From contig NZ_BPFI01000001.1 of the NCBI RefSeq assembly GCF_019972135.1, forward strand, positions 603,106-667,105: a DNA stretch of 64,000 bases. Reading direction: 5' to 3'. The notes below the pieces were generated by a model, which saw only the letters and a list, made by a program, of their open reading frames with translations, did no database searches and was not told where the DNA came from. Positions 44,970 to 54,209 of the stretch are shown in pieces. This DNA is from Sulfurovum sp. TSL1. GTDB taxonomy: Bacteria; Campylobacterota; Campylobacteria; Campylobacterales; Sulfurovaceae. A program made the translations under genes and the position numbers. Within the stretch, counting starts at the first letter, position 1. Every line of letters begins with the position of its first letter.

Positions 44970-45530
44970 CTATGATCTCTCTTTCCATGCATGCCAAACA
45001 GAATAGATATCACTTTTCTGTTTCGGGAGTATGAAGGTGATCGCGATATTTTCAACCATGACAAGCACCAAAAAATAAACTGCTGAGTGAAATAAAAGAT
45101 GATTATCAAATCCAAGCAGCATCACCACACCTACACTCATAAGTACTGCAGCGATCTTAGTGATCCATGTATGATAACTGGCAAGTTGTCCAAATTTCAA
45201 AAAAGAAAAAATGGCAGGCACTATATAGATAACGATCGCTGCAATGATATAATAAAGTTCTTCTTTCACGATATCCGGCCAAAGCCACCAGACTGCCAAA
45301 GGAGTACTCAGATAGGTCAGTATATCTCCATAACTATCCAGTCTTGATCCCCGTTCAGTGGTATGGTCTATCCTACGTGCAATGATACCGTCAAGCAGAT
45401 CTGAAAGCAGCATCATTCCCAAAAGTATAAAAAAGAGTATGGGTAGATCATACCAGCCTGAAAGCAGTAAAAATGGTGCTGCGAAGATACGAAACAGACT
45501 TAATATGTTAGGGATATAATGCAGTACCAT
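44970..45530 (-). CDS. CDP-alcohol phosphatidyltransferase family protein
   Basis: A 186-residue membrane protein with about six helices. The family signature DLLDGIIARRIDHTTERGSRLDSYGD (outlined as D, DG, AR, G, D, D at the standard spacing) is near residue 45. It forms a phospholipid by joining CDP-diacylglycerol with an alcohol, for example glycerol-3-phosphate or inositol. The exact substrate is not determined. It lies 12 bases upstream of rnz and shares its transcript. Confidence 0.9.
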   Translation of the reverse strand: MVLHYIPNILSLFRIFAAPFLLLSGWYDLPILFFILLGMMLLSDLLDGIIARRIDHTTERGSRLDSYGDILTYLSTPLAVWWLWPDIVKEELYYIIAAIVIYIVPAIFSFLKFGQLASYHTWITKIAAVLMSVGVVMLLGFDNHLLFHSAVYFLVLVMVENIAITFILPKQKSDIYSVWHAWKERS

Positions 45531-45620
45531 AAAAGCTCCTATCGATCATATGATACCGATAATCTTGGAGAAAGTGCATAGTCGCATACGATATATACAA
45601 ATAGTATCATACATCTCTCA

Positions 45621-45644
45621 TGAAGAGGAGTATACTCCTCTTCA
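45621..45644. terminator. Perfect palindromic hairpin after hsp20
   Basis: Two 12-base arms, TGAAGAGGAGTA and TACTCCTCTTCA, form a perfect 24-base palindrome, so a strong stem. It lies 12 bases after the hsp20 stop (minus strand). No T-run follows directly. It may act as a terminator or a stabilising 3' hairpin. Confidence 0.55.
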
Positions 45645-45655
45645 TTGGGAAAAGG

Positions 45656-46093
45656 CTATTTTATCTTGATCTTTTTCGTCTCTTTTTTACTTCTCTCTAT
45701 CTTCGGTATCACGACTTCCAGTACACCGTCTTTACAATTTGCCTCGATATTTTCAGCATCTGTATTATCCGGCAATGTAAAACTTCTTTGAAATCTACCA
45801 TAAGAGCTCTCTTTCTTATAGTAATCTTTCTCTTTGACCTCTTTCTTGTTTTTTCTCTCGCCCGAGATAGTCAGAACATTGTCTTTGAGATCCACATGGA
45901 TATCATCTTTCTTTACACCAGGAAGATCTACTTCTACATGATAGGCATAGTCTCCTTCTCTTGTATTAACAGATGGCGAAAAACCGGAAACATTGGAAAG
46001 TTCGCTACCGATCTCCGGCAAATTTAATGCACTTGCCATTCTCTCTTCTAAATCTCTAAAATCTCTCATCGGGTCAAATTTCGTTAATAACAT
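45656..46093 (-). CDS. hsp20: Small heat-shock protein (Hsp20/alpha-crystallin)
   Basis: A 145-residue Hsp20: N-terminal flexible part with FDPMRDFRDLEERM, the alpha-crystallin domain (about residues 45-135) with EVDLPGVKKDDIHVDLKDNVLTI and the RSFTLPDN and DGVLEVVIPK motifs, and a C-terminal KKIKIK tail that is I-X-I-like. It holds unfolded proteins for ClpB and DnaK. Its promoter shares the TTGACAAG element of clpB. It ends in a strong palindrome. Confidence 0.97.
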   Translation of the reverse strand: MLLTKFDPMRDFRDLEERMASALNLPEIGSELSNVSGFSPSVNTREGDYAYHVEVDLPGVKKDDIHVDLKDNVLTISGERKNKKEVKEKDYYKKESSYGRFQRSFTLPDNTDAENIEANCKDGVLEVVIPKIERSKKETKKIKIK

Positions 46094-46127
46094 TTTTGCT
46101 CCTTTGTGTATTAGATGTTATTTAATT

Positions 46128-46156
46128 AGTATATAACTTTTTAATATGCTTGTCAA
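46128..46156 (-). promoter_or_regulatory. hsp20 promoter
   Basis: On the minus strand TTGACA (46156-46151), 17 bases and TATACT (46133-46128), about 35 bases before the ATG. The -35 is followed by AG as in clpB (TTGACAAG), and the bases after both -10 boxes are AATT. Confidence 0.6.
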
Positions 46157-46232
46157 TGAATAATAATCATTTAGACACAGTAATATGTTATACTTCCTTT
46201 AACCTGTCACTTTATTTTGTGAGGAGGAATAT

Positions 46233-46748
46233 ATGAAAGCTTTGATCATCAGTGCAGATCTTTTTGAAGATTCTGAGTTAAAAATCCCCTATCAATCTCT
46301 TAGGGAATTAGGGATACATGTAGATATCGCCTCTATCAAAAAGGGTGCTATCATAGGAAAAAACGGGTTTAATGTCTATGCAACCATAACCCTTAATGAA
46401 GTGGACCCAAAGCAGTATGACATACTGATACTTCCTGGAGGTAAAAGTCCCTCTTTAATACGTCAAGAAGAAAAAGCATTAGCGATCGTCCGATATTTTT
46501 TTGATCATAATAAGCTGGTTGCAGCTATCTGCCATGGTCCCCAGATTCTCATTTCAGCCGGTTTAATGGAAGGAAGAGTCGCAACAGGATACAAGGGCAT
46601 TGCACAAGAACTTAAAGATGCTGGTGCAACCTATAAAGATGAGGAAGTGGTCATCGATAAAAACTTGATCACTTCCAGGCAGCCGTCAGACTTGAACGCA
46701 TTTATGGATGCGATCAAAGAGTATTTGTATTATGAGTCGAAAAAATAA
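46233..46748 (+). CDS. DJ-1/PfpI family protein
   Basis: A 171-residue protein of the DJ-1/PfpI/YhbO group. The nucleophile Cys is in VAAICHGPQILISAG near residue 104, with DILILPGGKSPS before it and a YKDEEVVIDKNLITSRQPSDL segment late, all as in PfpI-type proteins. These act as glyoxalase or deglycase, or as stress-protective hydrolases; which one is not clear. A GAGGAGG ribosome site precedes it. It overlaps the next gene by 17 bases. Confidence 0.93.
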   Translation: MKALIISADLFEDSELKIPYQSLRELGIHVDIASIKKGAIIGKNGFNVYATITLNEVDPKQYDILILPGGKSPSLIRQEEKALAIVRYFFDHNKLVAAICHGPQILISAGLMEGRVATGYKGIAQELKDAGATYKDEEVVIDKNLITSRQPSDLNAFMDAIKEYLYYESKK

Positions 46749-48717
46749 AGAGAATATCCACTCAAAAAAAGTTGTCAAAGAACGTTTTTTGCTAGAAAAA
46801 GAGTTTTGTAATGAACTCTTTGCTAAAAAAGAAAAGTTCGGTTTCGGTGGCTTTGGCGAGGCAGTCTACTACCGTACCTACAGCCGTATCAAAGCGGATG
46901 GATCACAGGAACATTGGGCAGATACGGTCATTCGTGTGATCAATGGTGTGCTGTCAATCCGTAAAGATCATTACCTTTCGAACGCGCTTGTCTGGGATGA
47001 AGTAAAATGGCAGGATTATGCTCAAAAACTTGCTTTATCCATGTTCGATATGCAGTGGCTTCCTCCAGGAAGAGGTCTTTGGATCATGGGCACAGAGTAT
47101 ATTTATGAACGAGGAAGTGCGGCATTGAACAATTGCGGTGCTGTGGATACAACGGATCTTTCGCTTGCAGCAGAATGGACCATGGATATGCTGATGTGCG
47201 GGGTTGGCGTTGGTTTTAATACTGCATGGCAGGGTGACAGTGTTGCTATACCGAATAAAACAGATCCAGTGAGCTATATCATTCCGGACACTAGAGAGGG
47301 TTGGGCAGAATCCGTCAAACTCTTGATCGAGAGCTATACAAAAAAAGCACCATGGTTTTCATTTGATTACAGCCTGATCCGACCTGAGGGTTCACCGATC
47401 CATGGTTTTGGAGGCACTGCATCCGGCCCTGCTCCGTTACAAGCGTTACATCATCGTATTGAAAACTATTTGGATGACTATTGTCATGGAAATATCGATA
47501 GTACCCGCTGTGTGGCTGATATAATGAATGCGATCGGTGTCTGTGTTGTGGCTGGGAATGTACGAAGAAGTGCGGAAATAGCACTGGGATCGGTCGATGA
47601 TACAAGTTTTCTGGAATTGAAGGATTATAGAAAAAACCCGGAACGTGCTGAGATCGGATGGGTCTCGAACAATACGGTCATACTCACTAAAACAGAGGAT
47701 CTTGAAAAACTCCCGGTGATCGCTGCACATATTCGAGAGAATGGGGAACCGGGCATCATGAACCTGATCAATGTTCAAAAATATGCACGTTACAGTGAGG
47801 AGTCCAAAGACTATGCATCGCTGGCAAACCCCTGCTCTGAAATTGCTTTAGAGAGTTTTGAACTCTGTAACCTGGCCGAAGTCTTTCCATCGCGCTGCGT
47901 GAACGAAGATGATTTTTATCAAGCATTGGAGTATGCAACGTTTTACGCTTCAACAGTCTCGTTGCTTATGACACATCGCCCTGAAACCAATGCGGTCATT
48001 TCACGAAACCGTCGGATCGGTGTCAGTATATCCGGTATTGCAGAGATGATTGATAGAGATGGCACAGCCGATCTAACCTCTAGACTGAAAAGGGGCTACA
48101 GCCTTGTACGTTCTGTCAATCAGGCATTGGCAGAAGAAGCAGATATTCCTGTGTCCATCAGAGTGACAACAGTGAAACCCTCAGGAACAATCAGTCAATT
48201 GGTCGGCTGTAGTTCAGGGATGCACTTCCCGACATTTCAGTATGCCATACGCCGTATACGTGTAGGTAACACTTCACCTATCTGTCACATACTCAAAGCG
48301 GCAGGGGTACCGTATGAAGAGGATCACTACAGTACCCATACAACGGTATTTGAGTTTCCGATCTATCAGGGGCAAACAAGAGAAGCCAGAGATGTTCCAG
48401 CAGAGGAGCAGTTCTCTCTTTTAGCCCTGTTACAGCGTGAATGGAGCGATAATATGGTCAGTTGTACGATCTATTTTGATCCTCCCAAAGAGGGTATGCA
48501 GATCGAACATATGCTCTCAAAGTTCGTACCTGTCATCAAATCGGTCTCCATGTTGCCGCATTCTGATACGGGTGCTTATATACAAATGCCCTATGAAGGT
48601 ATCAGCAAAGAACAATATGAAGTACGAATATCCAGCATTTCCAATATCGACTGGAGCCATTTTAGCGGCAGTGACGGTATAGAAAGTCGTTTTTGTACCA
48701 ATGAATCATGTGACTAG
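46732..48717 (+). CDS. Adenosylcobalamin-dependent ribonucleoside-triphosphate reductase (class II)
   Basis: The product from ATG 46732 is 661 residues. The key features of the monomeric B12-dependent enzyme are visible: NNCGAVDTTD with one redox Cys, NPCSEIALE with the thiyl Cys flanked by Asn and Glu, a second redox Cys exactly eleven residues after it in FELCNL, and a C-terminal Cys pair in FCTNESCD with four residues between. It reduces NTPs to dNTPs with or without oxygen and needs cobalamin. It shares a 17-base overlap with the DJ-1-like gene. It is shorter than the classical 739-residue Lactobacillus enzyme. Confidence 0.92.
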   Translation: MSRKNKENIHSKKVVKERFLLEKEFCNELFAKKEKFGFGGFGEAVYYRTYSRIKADGSQEHWADTVIRVINGVLSIRKDHYLSNALVWDEVKWQDYAQKLALSMFDMQWLPPGRGLWIMGTEYIYERGSAALNNCGAVDTTDLSLAAEWTMDMLMCGVGVGFNTAWQGDSVAIPNKTDPVSYIIPDTREGWAESVKLLIESYTKKAPWFSFDYSLIRPEGSPIHGFGGTASGPAPLQALHHRIENYLDDYCHGNIDSTRCVADIMNAIGVCVVAGNVRRSAEIALGSVDDTSFLELKDYRKNPERAEIGWVSNNTVILTKTEDLEKLPVIAAHIRENGEPGIMNLINVQKYARYSEESKDYASLANPCSEIALESFELCNLAEVFPSRCVNEDDFYQALEYATFYASTVSLLMTHRPETNAVISRNRRIGVSISGIAEMIDRDGTADLTSRLKRGYSLVRSVNQALAEEADIPVSIRVTTVKPSGTISQLVGCSSGMHFPTFQYAIRRIRVGNTSPICHILKAAGVPYEEDHYSTHTTVFEFPIYQGQTREARDVPAEEQFSLLALLQREWSDNMVSCTIYFDPPKEGMQIEHMLSKFVPVIKSVSMLPHSDTGAYIQMPYEGISKEQYEVRISSISNIDWSHFSGSDGIESRFCTNESCD

Positions 48718-48752
48718 TTACTCTTGTTCACTATCACAGTAAAGGAGCATAC

Positions 48753-49382
48753 ATGTTTAAAGATCGTAAAGAGGCCGGTCAAAAACTGGCTGAAGCTCTA
48801 CAGACATATAAAAAAGAATCCCCCTTGGTATTTGCAATTCCAAGGGGTGGTGTGGAGCTGGGCTATGAGATTTCCCAGGCACTTTATACAGACTTTTCGC
48901 TACTGATCTCCAGGAAACTCCCTTTCCCTCACAATACAGAGAGCGGCTTTGGCGCAATGGCAGAAGATGGTTCACTCTATATCAATGAACGGGCTGCTTC
49001 TTCCGTATCTGATAAAGAGATCGAAAAGATCATCGCAGAACAAGACCTTGAAATAAAAAGACGTATCCAAACACTAAGAGCAGGGAAAGCGCTTCCTGTG
49101 ATAAAAGGACGAACAGTGATATTGGTCGATGACGGTATTGCAATGGGGTCGACCATGCATGTTGCAGTAGAACTGTGTAAAAAAGCAAACGCTAAAAAGA
49201 TCATCATCGCTGTGCCTGTTGCAGGACGTCAAACGATAGAAAAATTTTCTAAAATGGTTGACGCAGTGATCGTATTGGAATCTCCTGTACCTTTTTATGC
49301 GGTTGCCCAAGTCTATGAGAACTGGTATGATGTAAGTGATGAAGAGGTATTACGTTTCTTTAAAACCCAGGACAATACTTAA
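48753..49382 (+). CDS. Phosphoribosyltransferase family protein
   Basis: A 209-residue type I phosphoribosyltransferase. The PRPP-binding motif VILVDDGIAMGSTM is near residue 127. The N-terminal FAIPRGGVELGYEISQAL and KLPFPHNTESGFGAMAEDG segments match the stress-island type that is often found near Hsp20 and hydrolase genes. The nucleobase or other substrate is unknown. An AAAGGAG site precedes the start. It follows the class II reductase by about 35 bases. Confidence 0.88.
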   Translation: MFKDRKEAGQKLAEALQTYKKESPLVFAIPRGGVELGYEISQALYTDFSLLISRKLPFPHNTESGFGAMAEDGSLYINERAASSVSDKEIEKIIAEQDLEIKRRIQTLRAGKALPVIKGRTVILVDDGIAMGSTMHVAVELCKKANAKKIIIAVPVAGRQTIEKFSKMVDAVIVLESPVPFYAVAQVYENWYDVSDEEVLRFFKTQDNT

Positions 49383-49423
49383 TACAATAAAATATCAAAA
49401 TACTGGATGTTAAATTTTAAAAC

Positions 49424-50179
49424 CTATCTCATAAACGAAGTAATGATCTTTTTGTAATCGGGATGACGATGTACAGTGTTGTGCCCGGTATTTTCAAGTG
49501 TTACAGCCTCTACCCGTGTTTTGCGAAAAGCCTTAATAAAATCGTGGGTAGACCTATGAGGAATAATCCTGTCATTGGCCGCTGTTATGATAAGTGTATC
49601 AGCAGTGATATTAGCAGCCCTTCCAGCAGTATCCAACCGTTCCTTCAAAATAAGATCGATCGGGAAAAACCAGTAGTGTTTTTTAGCAACATTCACGGGA
49701 CTATCAAAAGGTGTCACAAGTATAAGCTTTTCTACATCACGTTTGGAAGCTAAATATGTTGCAACAGCCGCCCCGATACTGCGTCCCATGGTCGAGATCG
49801 TACTATGGAGTTTAATAAAATGATCGTAAGCGGCTAAGGCATCACTGTACAGCCCCTCTTCATGAGGTGATCCGCTGCTTCCACCGTAACCTCGGTAGTT
49901 GACAAGGTAGACTGTACGGTCTGAAAAAAGTGTTTGAAAATCATTGATGTTGTATGCAACGTTCTCAGCATTGCCTCCAAAGTAGATAAGTGCTTTCTTT
50001 TTTCCTGGGTTAAGTGTCCACACCTTGATACGTACTTCACCTGTATCCAGTATGGTATATTTTACACCCGGAACACTTACTTCAGAGGTGGGTAAGTAAA
50101 TCATCTGGCGCTGAAAAATAAAAAGTAAAAGACACAGTACTATGTAAGAGATACTAAATACAGCTATCAATGAAACCAT
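49424..50179 (-). CDS. Alpha/beta hydrolase (BEM46-like)
   Basis: An alpha/beta hydrolase of about 251 residues from the ATG at 50179, which has an AAAGGG site seven bases ahead. An N-terminal membrane anchor (about 1-20) is followed by the oxyanion-side NYRGYGGSSGSPHEEG, the nucleophile elbow GRSIGA, the acidic ITAANDRIIPH and the catalytic His in GHNTVHRHPDY. The substrate is unknown, probably an ester or lipid in the envelope. It lies downstream of the slipin gene. Confidence 0.88.
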   Translation of the reverse strand: MVSLIAVFSISYIVLCLLLFIFQRQMIYLPTSEVSVPGVKYTILDTGEVRIKVWTLNPGKKKALIYFGGNAENVAYNINDFQTLFSDRTVYLVNYRGYGGSSGSPHEEGLYSDALAAYDHFIKLHSTISTMGRSIGAAVATYLASKRDVEKLILVTPFDSPVNVAKKHYWFFPIDLILKERLDTAGRAANITADTLIITAANDRIIPHRSTHDFIKAFRKTRVEAVTLENTGHNTVHRHPDYKKIITSFMR

Positions 50180-50287
50180 GCTTCTACCCTTTAATGAACG
50201 CTCCATAATGCTACCATTTCCAATTCTGTTCAAGAATAATAACCTTTAATAAAAAACAAAAGTATCTATTAATAAACTATGCTTTAG

Positions 50288-51049
50288 TTACTCTTTTACC
50301 ATCCCTTTCATGAACTGATGTAAATCTGCGGGAAAAGGGAATACCACCGTATTGGTCTTGTCATTGGATATATCACTTAAAGTCTGAAGATAACGCAATT
50401 GGATGCCATGAGGATTTTCACTGAGAATTTTAGCCGCTTCGACCAGATTCTTACTTGCTTCGAGTTCCCCTTTTGCATTGATCACTTTCGCACGTCGTTC
50501 ACGTTCTGCTTCCGCCTGTTTGGCAATGGCCCGTACCATGCTTTCATTAAGGTCTACATGCTTGATCTCTACATTGGAGATCTTGATTCCCCAGGTATCG
50601 GTCTGTTTATCAAGTATCTCCTGTATATCGTAATTCAACTGTTCCCGTTCTGCCAGCATTTCATCCAGTTCATGCCGGCCAAGTACGGAACGCAGGGTCG
50701 TCTGGGCAAGCTGGCTGGTCGCAGCATAGAAATTCTCTACCTGTATGATCGCTTTTTCAGGATCAACCACGCGAAAATAGACGACCGCATTGACATTCAC
50801 AGAAACATTATCATGAGAAATAACATCCTGCTCTGGTACATCCAGAACAATGATACGCAGATCCACCCGTTCCATTCTCTGTATAAAAGGTATCAATATG
50901 ATAAGTCCTGGGCCTTTGACCCCGGTAAAGCGTCCAAGTGTAAACACCACTGCACGTTCGTACTCACGTAAGATTCGAATGGCTGAAGCCAAAAAAATGA
51001 TCAGTATCACGACGATATAGACAGTCGTCATTGGTAATATAGGTAACAT
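50288..51049 (-). CDS. Slipin (stomatin-like SPFH protein)
   Basis: A 253-residue SPFH/band 7 protein: one N-terminal membrane segment (about 7-25), the [23 protein letters not shown] start motif, the [32 protein letters not shown] and the [22 protein letters not shown] regions, and a coiled coil with [16 protein letters not shown]. Slipins form large membrane scaffolds and occur with NfeD partners, as here. It is coupled to nfeD; the AAAGGAG site lies in the nfeD stop region. Confidence 0.96.
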   Translation of the reverse strand: MLPILPMTTVYIVVILIIFLASAIRILREYERAVVFTLGRFTGVKGPGLIILIPFIQRMERVDLRIIVLDVPEQDVISHDNVSVNVNAVVYFRVVDPEKAIIQVENFYAATSQLAQTTLRSVLGRHELDEMLAEREQLNYDIQEILDKQTDTWGIKISNVEIKHVDLNESMVRAIAKQAEAERERRAKVINAKGELEASKNLVEAAKILSENPHGIQLRYLQTLSDISNDKTNTVVFPFPADLHQFMKGMVKE

Positions 51050-51052
51050 TAT

Positions 51053-52348
51053 TTACTCCTTTATTGGATTGACGTGCAGCACAAGTCCTGATAGACTCTC
51101 TACACGCACTTTTTGACCGATCTCGAGCACACTGTCAGATTCAGCAAACCATACTTCACCATGGCAACGGACACGGTATCCTTTTTCAGAGGTTTCAAGG
51201 ACTTCAGCAGTGGAACCTATCATCTCATCCACGCCGGTGACTATTTTGACAGACCTTGATTTAATAAGAAAACGTATCACAAAGATAAAAAAAGCCAGAC
51301 TCACCAAGGTGAAGGCAATAATAAGTGGAATGGAGACCCCGCTTCCCAGTGTATCGGTATCAAAAAGAAGCAGTGAACCAAAGGCAAAAGCGACCACTCC
51401 GCCGATCCCCAGTATACCAAACCCTACGATCAACACTTCGGCAACCATAAAAGCAATACCCAAGAGTATCAGCAGCAATCCCGCATAATTAAAAGGAAGC
51501 ATATTTAAGGCATACAAGGAGATCACACCCGATATTCCCCCTATCACTCCGGGGAATATGGCGCCAGGATTGACCAATTCGAAAAATATCCCGTATATGG
51601 CTATGAGTAAGAGCATATAGGCGATATTGGGGTCGGTGATGGTCATTAAGAGTTGTGTTTTCCAGTCAGGTTCAAAGGGATGTATGACAGCATTCTTTGT
51701 ACTGAGTATGAGCTCTTTTCCGGAGACTCTAAGGCGTGTTCCATCCAGTTTGTTCAAGAGTTCAAAGCTATTCTCAGCCATCATATCGATCACATGATAA
51801 CGCAGTGCATCTTTGGCCGAGATACTTTTAGCCTCTTTTACCGCCTCCATTGCCCATGTGATATTGCGATCATTGAGTTCAGCCAGACTTTTAATGTATG
51901 CTATAGCATCATTGATGACCTTTTTCTCAAGTGATGAAGGTGTGCTTGCATTTACATCTGTCATTTTTGGTACGGGCATCAAACTGACCGGTGTGGCTGC
52001 ACCAAGGTTGGTTCCGGGTGCCATGGCAGCCACATGAGATGCATAGAGAAGATAGGTTCCCGCACTTGCAGCCCGTGCACCTTTGGGAGAGACATAAGTG
52101 ATCACCGGCAATGTACTGTTCGTGATCTCCTGTATCATTTCCCTCATAGAAGTAGAAAGGCCTCCAGGCGTATCAAGTTCAATCAATATCATTTGGGCAT
52201 TGCCTTGTACTGCAGCTTCCATGCCTTCTTTAAGATAGTTACTGCTAGCAGGCCCCACTGCACCCTTTATCTCTAATTTTATGACCGTAGAAGTGCTGGC
52301 GATAATCGGAAAGAATATAATAAGTAGTAAAAAAAGTAAGCGCTTCAT
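51053..52348 (-). CDS. nfeD: NfeD family membrane serine protease
   Basis: From the ATG at 52348 the protein has 431 residues: a signal peptide, a ClpP-fold protease domain with TPGGLSTSMREM, the nucleophile Ser in ARAASAGTYLL and a general-base Lys in the following ERPS-like region, four or five membrane helices (about 215-350), and a C-terminal OB-fold NfeD domain with GSTAEVLETSEKGYRVRCHGEVWFAES. The protease clips stomatin-type proteins. It lies four bases upstream of its slipin partner. Confidence 0.93.
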   Translation of the reverse strand: MKRLLFLLLIIFFPIIASTSTVIKLEIKGAVGPASSNYLKEGMEAAVQGNAQMILIELDTPGGLSTSMREMIQEITNSTLPVITYVSPKGARAASAGTYLLYASHVAAMAPGTNLGAATPVSLMPVPKMTDVNASTPSSLEKKVINDAIAYIKSLAELNDRNITWAMEAVKEAKSISAKDALRYHVIDMMAENSFELLNKLDGTRLRVSGKELILSTKNAVIHPFEPDWKTQLLMTITDPNIAYMLLLIAIYGIFFELVNPGAIFPGVIGGISGVISLYALNMLPFNYAGLLLILLGIAFMVAEVLIVGFGILGIGGVVAFAFGSLLLFDTDTLGSGVSIPLIIAFTLVSLAFFIFVIRFLIKSRSVKIVTGVDEMIGSTAEVLETSEKGYRVRCHGEVWFAESDSVLEIGQKVRVESLSGLVLHVNPIKE

Positions 52349-52512
52349 CGTATTCACCTCTCAATCAATATCAAGGACAACTAATACTTATACTAACAAA
52401 TAAATAAAAGAAATGTCAATCTCTTTGTGCTAAAATATATGTGATATGCCAAAGATCTTAATTATCTTAGTGGCTGTAAAAATCTCATTTAACTACATTA
52501 TGGAGGTCTGAG

Positions 52513-52761
52513 ATGAAAAACTATATATACAATACGAACATTGGAACCTTTGAAATACGGCAGATAAGCCATATGCTTTATCAACTCTGGATGAAAGAGG
52601 AACTGCTTGGTGAGTATGCCAGTGCAGAACTGGCTGCAGAAGATGTAGCGGCTTTTGATACTGACTATGCAGCATGGGATCAACTGAAAAATGAACTTGA
52701 TGATATTCCAAGAAACCTTTCAGAATGGACAGCAAGAAAAGAAGAAACACCTCGTAAGTAA
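52513..52761 (+). CDS. Small hypothetical protein
   Basis: An 82-residue acidic protein without signal or membrane segment, with a GGAGG site seven bases ahead. The sequence NIGTFEIRQISHMLYQLWMKEELLGEYASAELAAEDVAAFDT looks like a compact domain with a strand followed by a helix pair. I recognise no family. It is coupled to the Mut7-C gene by a one-base overlap. Confidence 0.62.
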   Translation: MKNYIYNTNIGTFEIRQISHMLYQLWMKEELLGEYASAELAAEDVAAFDTDYAAWDQLKNELDDIPRNLSEWTARKEETPRK

Positions 52762-53249
52762 TGCGAAATTTTCATCATTCTGCTGAACATAACAGCCTAA
52801 AGTTCATTGCAGATTGCCATCTTGGAAAGCTGGCAAAATATCTTCGACTGCTGGGTATTGACACGCTTTACTTTCAACATATAGAAGATGATGAGCTGCT
52901 GCAAATAGCAAATGATGAGGATCGTACGATTCTTACCAGAGACCGTTCTCTTTCACAACGTAAAAAAGCTCCTGTATTTTTTTTAGAGGCAAAAGAGACG
53001 CAAGCACAATTAAAAACAGTGATAGACCACTATAAACTAAAAGTGCACCCCTTTCCCTTCAGCCGATGTATCGTCTGCAATACTCCACTGCAAGTGATTG
53101 AAAAAGAGAAGGTGCTGGATCGGCTGCCTGAAAAGGTCAAAAAGTATTTTGATTATTTTGAATACTGTCCTACCTGTGACCGTATCTATTGGAGGGGTGA
53201 CCATTACCGACATATGAAGGCCTATTTGGACCAGGTATTGGAATCTTAA
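52761..53249 (+). CDS. Mut7-C RNase domain protein
   Basis: A 162-residue protein of the Mut7-C type: an N-terminal PIN-like nuclease with FIADCHLGKLAKYLRLLGIDT and RTILTRDRSL, containing Asp residues for metal, and a C-terminal zinc ribbon with CIVCNTPL and CPTCDRIYWRGDHY. It probably cuts RNA, perhaps in toxin-like or turnover roles. It starts on the stop of the previous small gene. Confidence 0.9.
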   Translation: MRNFHHSAEHNSLKFIADCHLGKLAKYLRLLGIDTLYFQHIEDDELLQIANDEDRTILTRDRSLSQRKKAPVFFLEAKETQAQLKTVIDHYKLKVHPFPFSRCIVCNTPLQVIEKEKVLDRLPEKVKKYFDYFEYCPTCDRIYWRGDHYRHMKAYLDQVLES

Positions 53250-53260
53250 CCAAAGAAAGG

Positions 53261-53914
53261 ATGATGATGTTAAAACAGCTATTATGGTTGATCATATGGG
53301 GTGTTGTCTTTGGATATATGGAGGCGGCCGTGGTTGTTTATCTGCGTGAGATCTACTATCCTGAAGGTTTTGCATTTCCTTTGGTCATCATAGAGGATCG
53401 TATTCTGTTGACCGAACTGCTCCGTGAAGCTGCAACACTGCTCCTGATCTGGACGACCGTATCGCTAGCATACAAAAGAGTGCAAAGCCGGTTTGCAGCT
53501 TTTTTCGTACTCTTTGGCTTCTGGGATATCTTCTACTATATTTCTTTGAAACTGCTTCTTGCCTGGCCTGAAAATCTGAACACGTGGGATATACTCTTTC
53601 TTATCCCTGCACCTTGGGTTGGACCCGTCTGGGCACCGGTTCTAGTATCCTTAGGATTCATATATGCCGGGACAACCGTTCTTTTTCATAATCATCAAAA
53701 CAGCTTTTTAACTTTTGACAGAGGGTTTATCATGATGGAGATCTTTTCAGCACTGCTCATTATTGTTTCTTTTATGATACCCGGTTCATCTGTACTTGAT
53801 CAGAATACGCCTACAGACTTTCCATGGATACTTTTTCTCGCAGGGTTTTTGATAGGGATAGGCATTTTTCTTTATACTGTCTACCGGCATGGTCACACAG
53901 ATAGGCAATGGTAG
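53261..53914 (+). CDS. Hypothetical integral membrane protein
   Basis: A 217-residue protein with about six membrane helices and the N-terminal pattern GVVFGYMEAAVVVYLREIYYPEGFAFPL, which appears to be a conserved signature of an unnamed family. Another patch is FGFWDIFYYISLKLLLAWPENLNTWDILFLIPAPWVGPVWAPV (partly quoted: WDIFYY and PAPWVGPV). The function is unknown. It has an AAAGGA site and lies 11 bases after the Mut7-C gene. Confidence 0.65.
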   Translation: MMMLKQLLWLIIWGVVFGYMEAAVVVYLREIYYPEGFAFPLVIIEDRILLTELLREAATLLLIWTTVSLAYKRVQSRFAAFFVLFGFWDIFYYISLKLLLAWPENLNTWDILFLIPAPWVGPVWAPVLVSLGFIYAGTTVLFHNHQNSFLTFDRGFIMMEIFSALLIIVSFMIPGSSVLDQNTPTDFPWILFLAGFLIGIGIFLYTVYRHGHTDRQW

Positions 53915-53926
53915 TATTGTGCAGAT

Positions 53927-54202
53927 TCAGATCTCTTCATACTCCAGTTCAAAATGGTATTCTGAAAAATTCCTCTCAAGCATTTGTTCGATCTTTTCAC
54001 GGTACTGTGTGGCTTTAAGCGCATTTGGAGAGAGAAAAACAAAAGCAATATCAGCCTCTTTGGCATATTCACCACTGATGTCCATCACAGAGACATTAAA
54101 TGCTTTCAGTTTCTCTTTCATACTGTTTGTGACGCTTCTGCGACCTTTGAGTGATTGGACATAAGGCAGTTCAAGATGCAGGATACAGCTACAGATGATC
54201 AT
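53927..54202 (-). CDS. DUF503 family protein
   Basis: A protein of about 91 residues from the ATG at 54202. It has the DUF503 pattern: a strand IICSCILHLELPYVQSLKGRRSVTNSMKEKLKAFNVSV (LKGRRSV is the key basic patch), AFVFLSPNA and ending in EYHFELEYEE. Family members are small ferredoxin-like folds of unknown role; some are related to ribosome-binding factors. It overlaps the end of the Lon-like gene by a few bases through the intended upstream start and is coupled to it. Confidence 0.88.
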   Translation of the reverse strand: MIICSCILHLELPYVQSLKGRRSVTNSMKEKLKAFNVSVMDISGEYAKEADIAFVFLSPNALKATQYREKIEQMLERNFSEYHFELEYEEI

Positions 54203-54209
54203 CAGTTTC

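Noticed and set aside
46650-46732. A cobalamin riboswitch ahead of the class II reductase
   Set aside because: The gene starts inside the DJ-1-type gene and there is no room for an untranslated leader.
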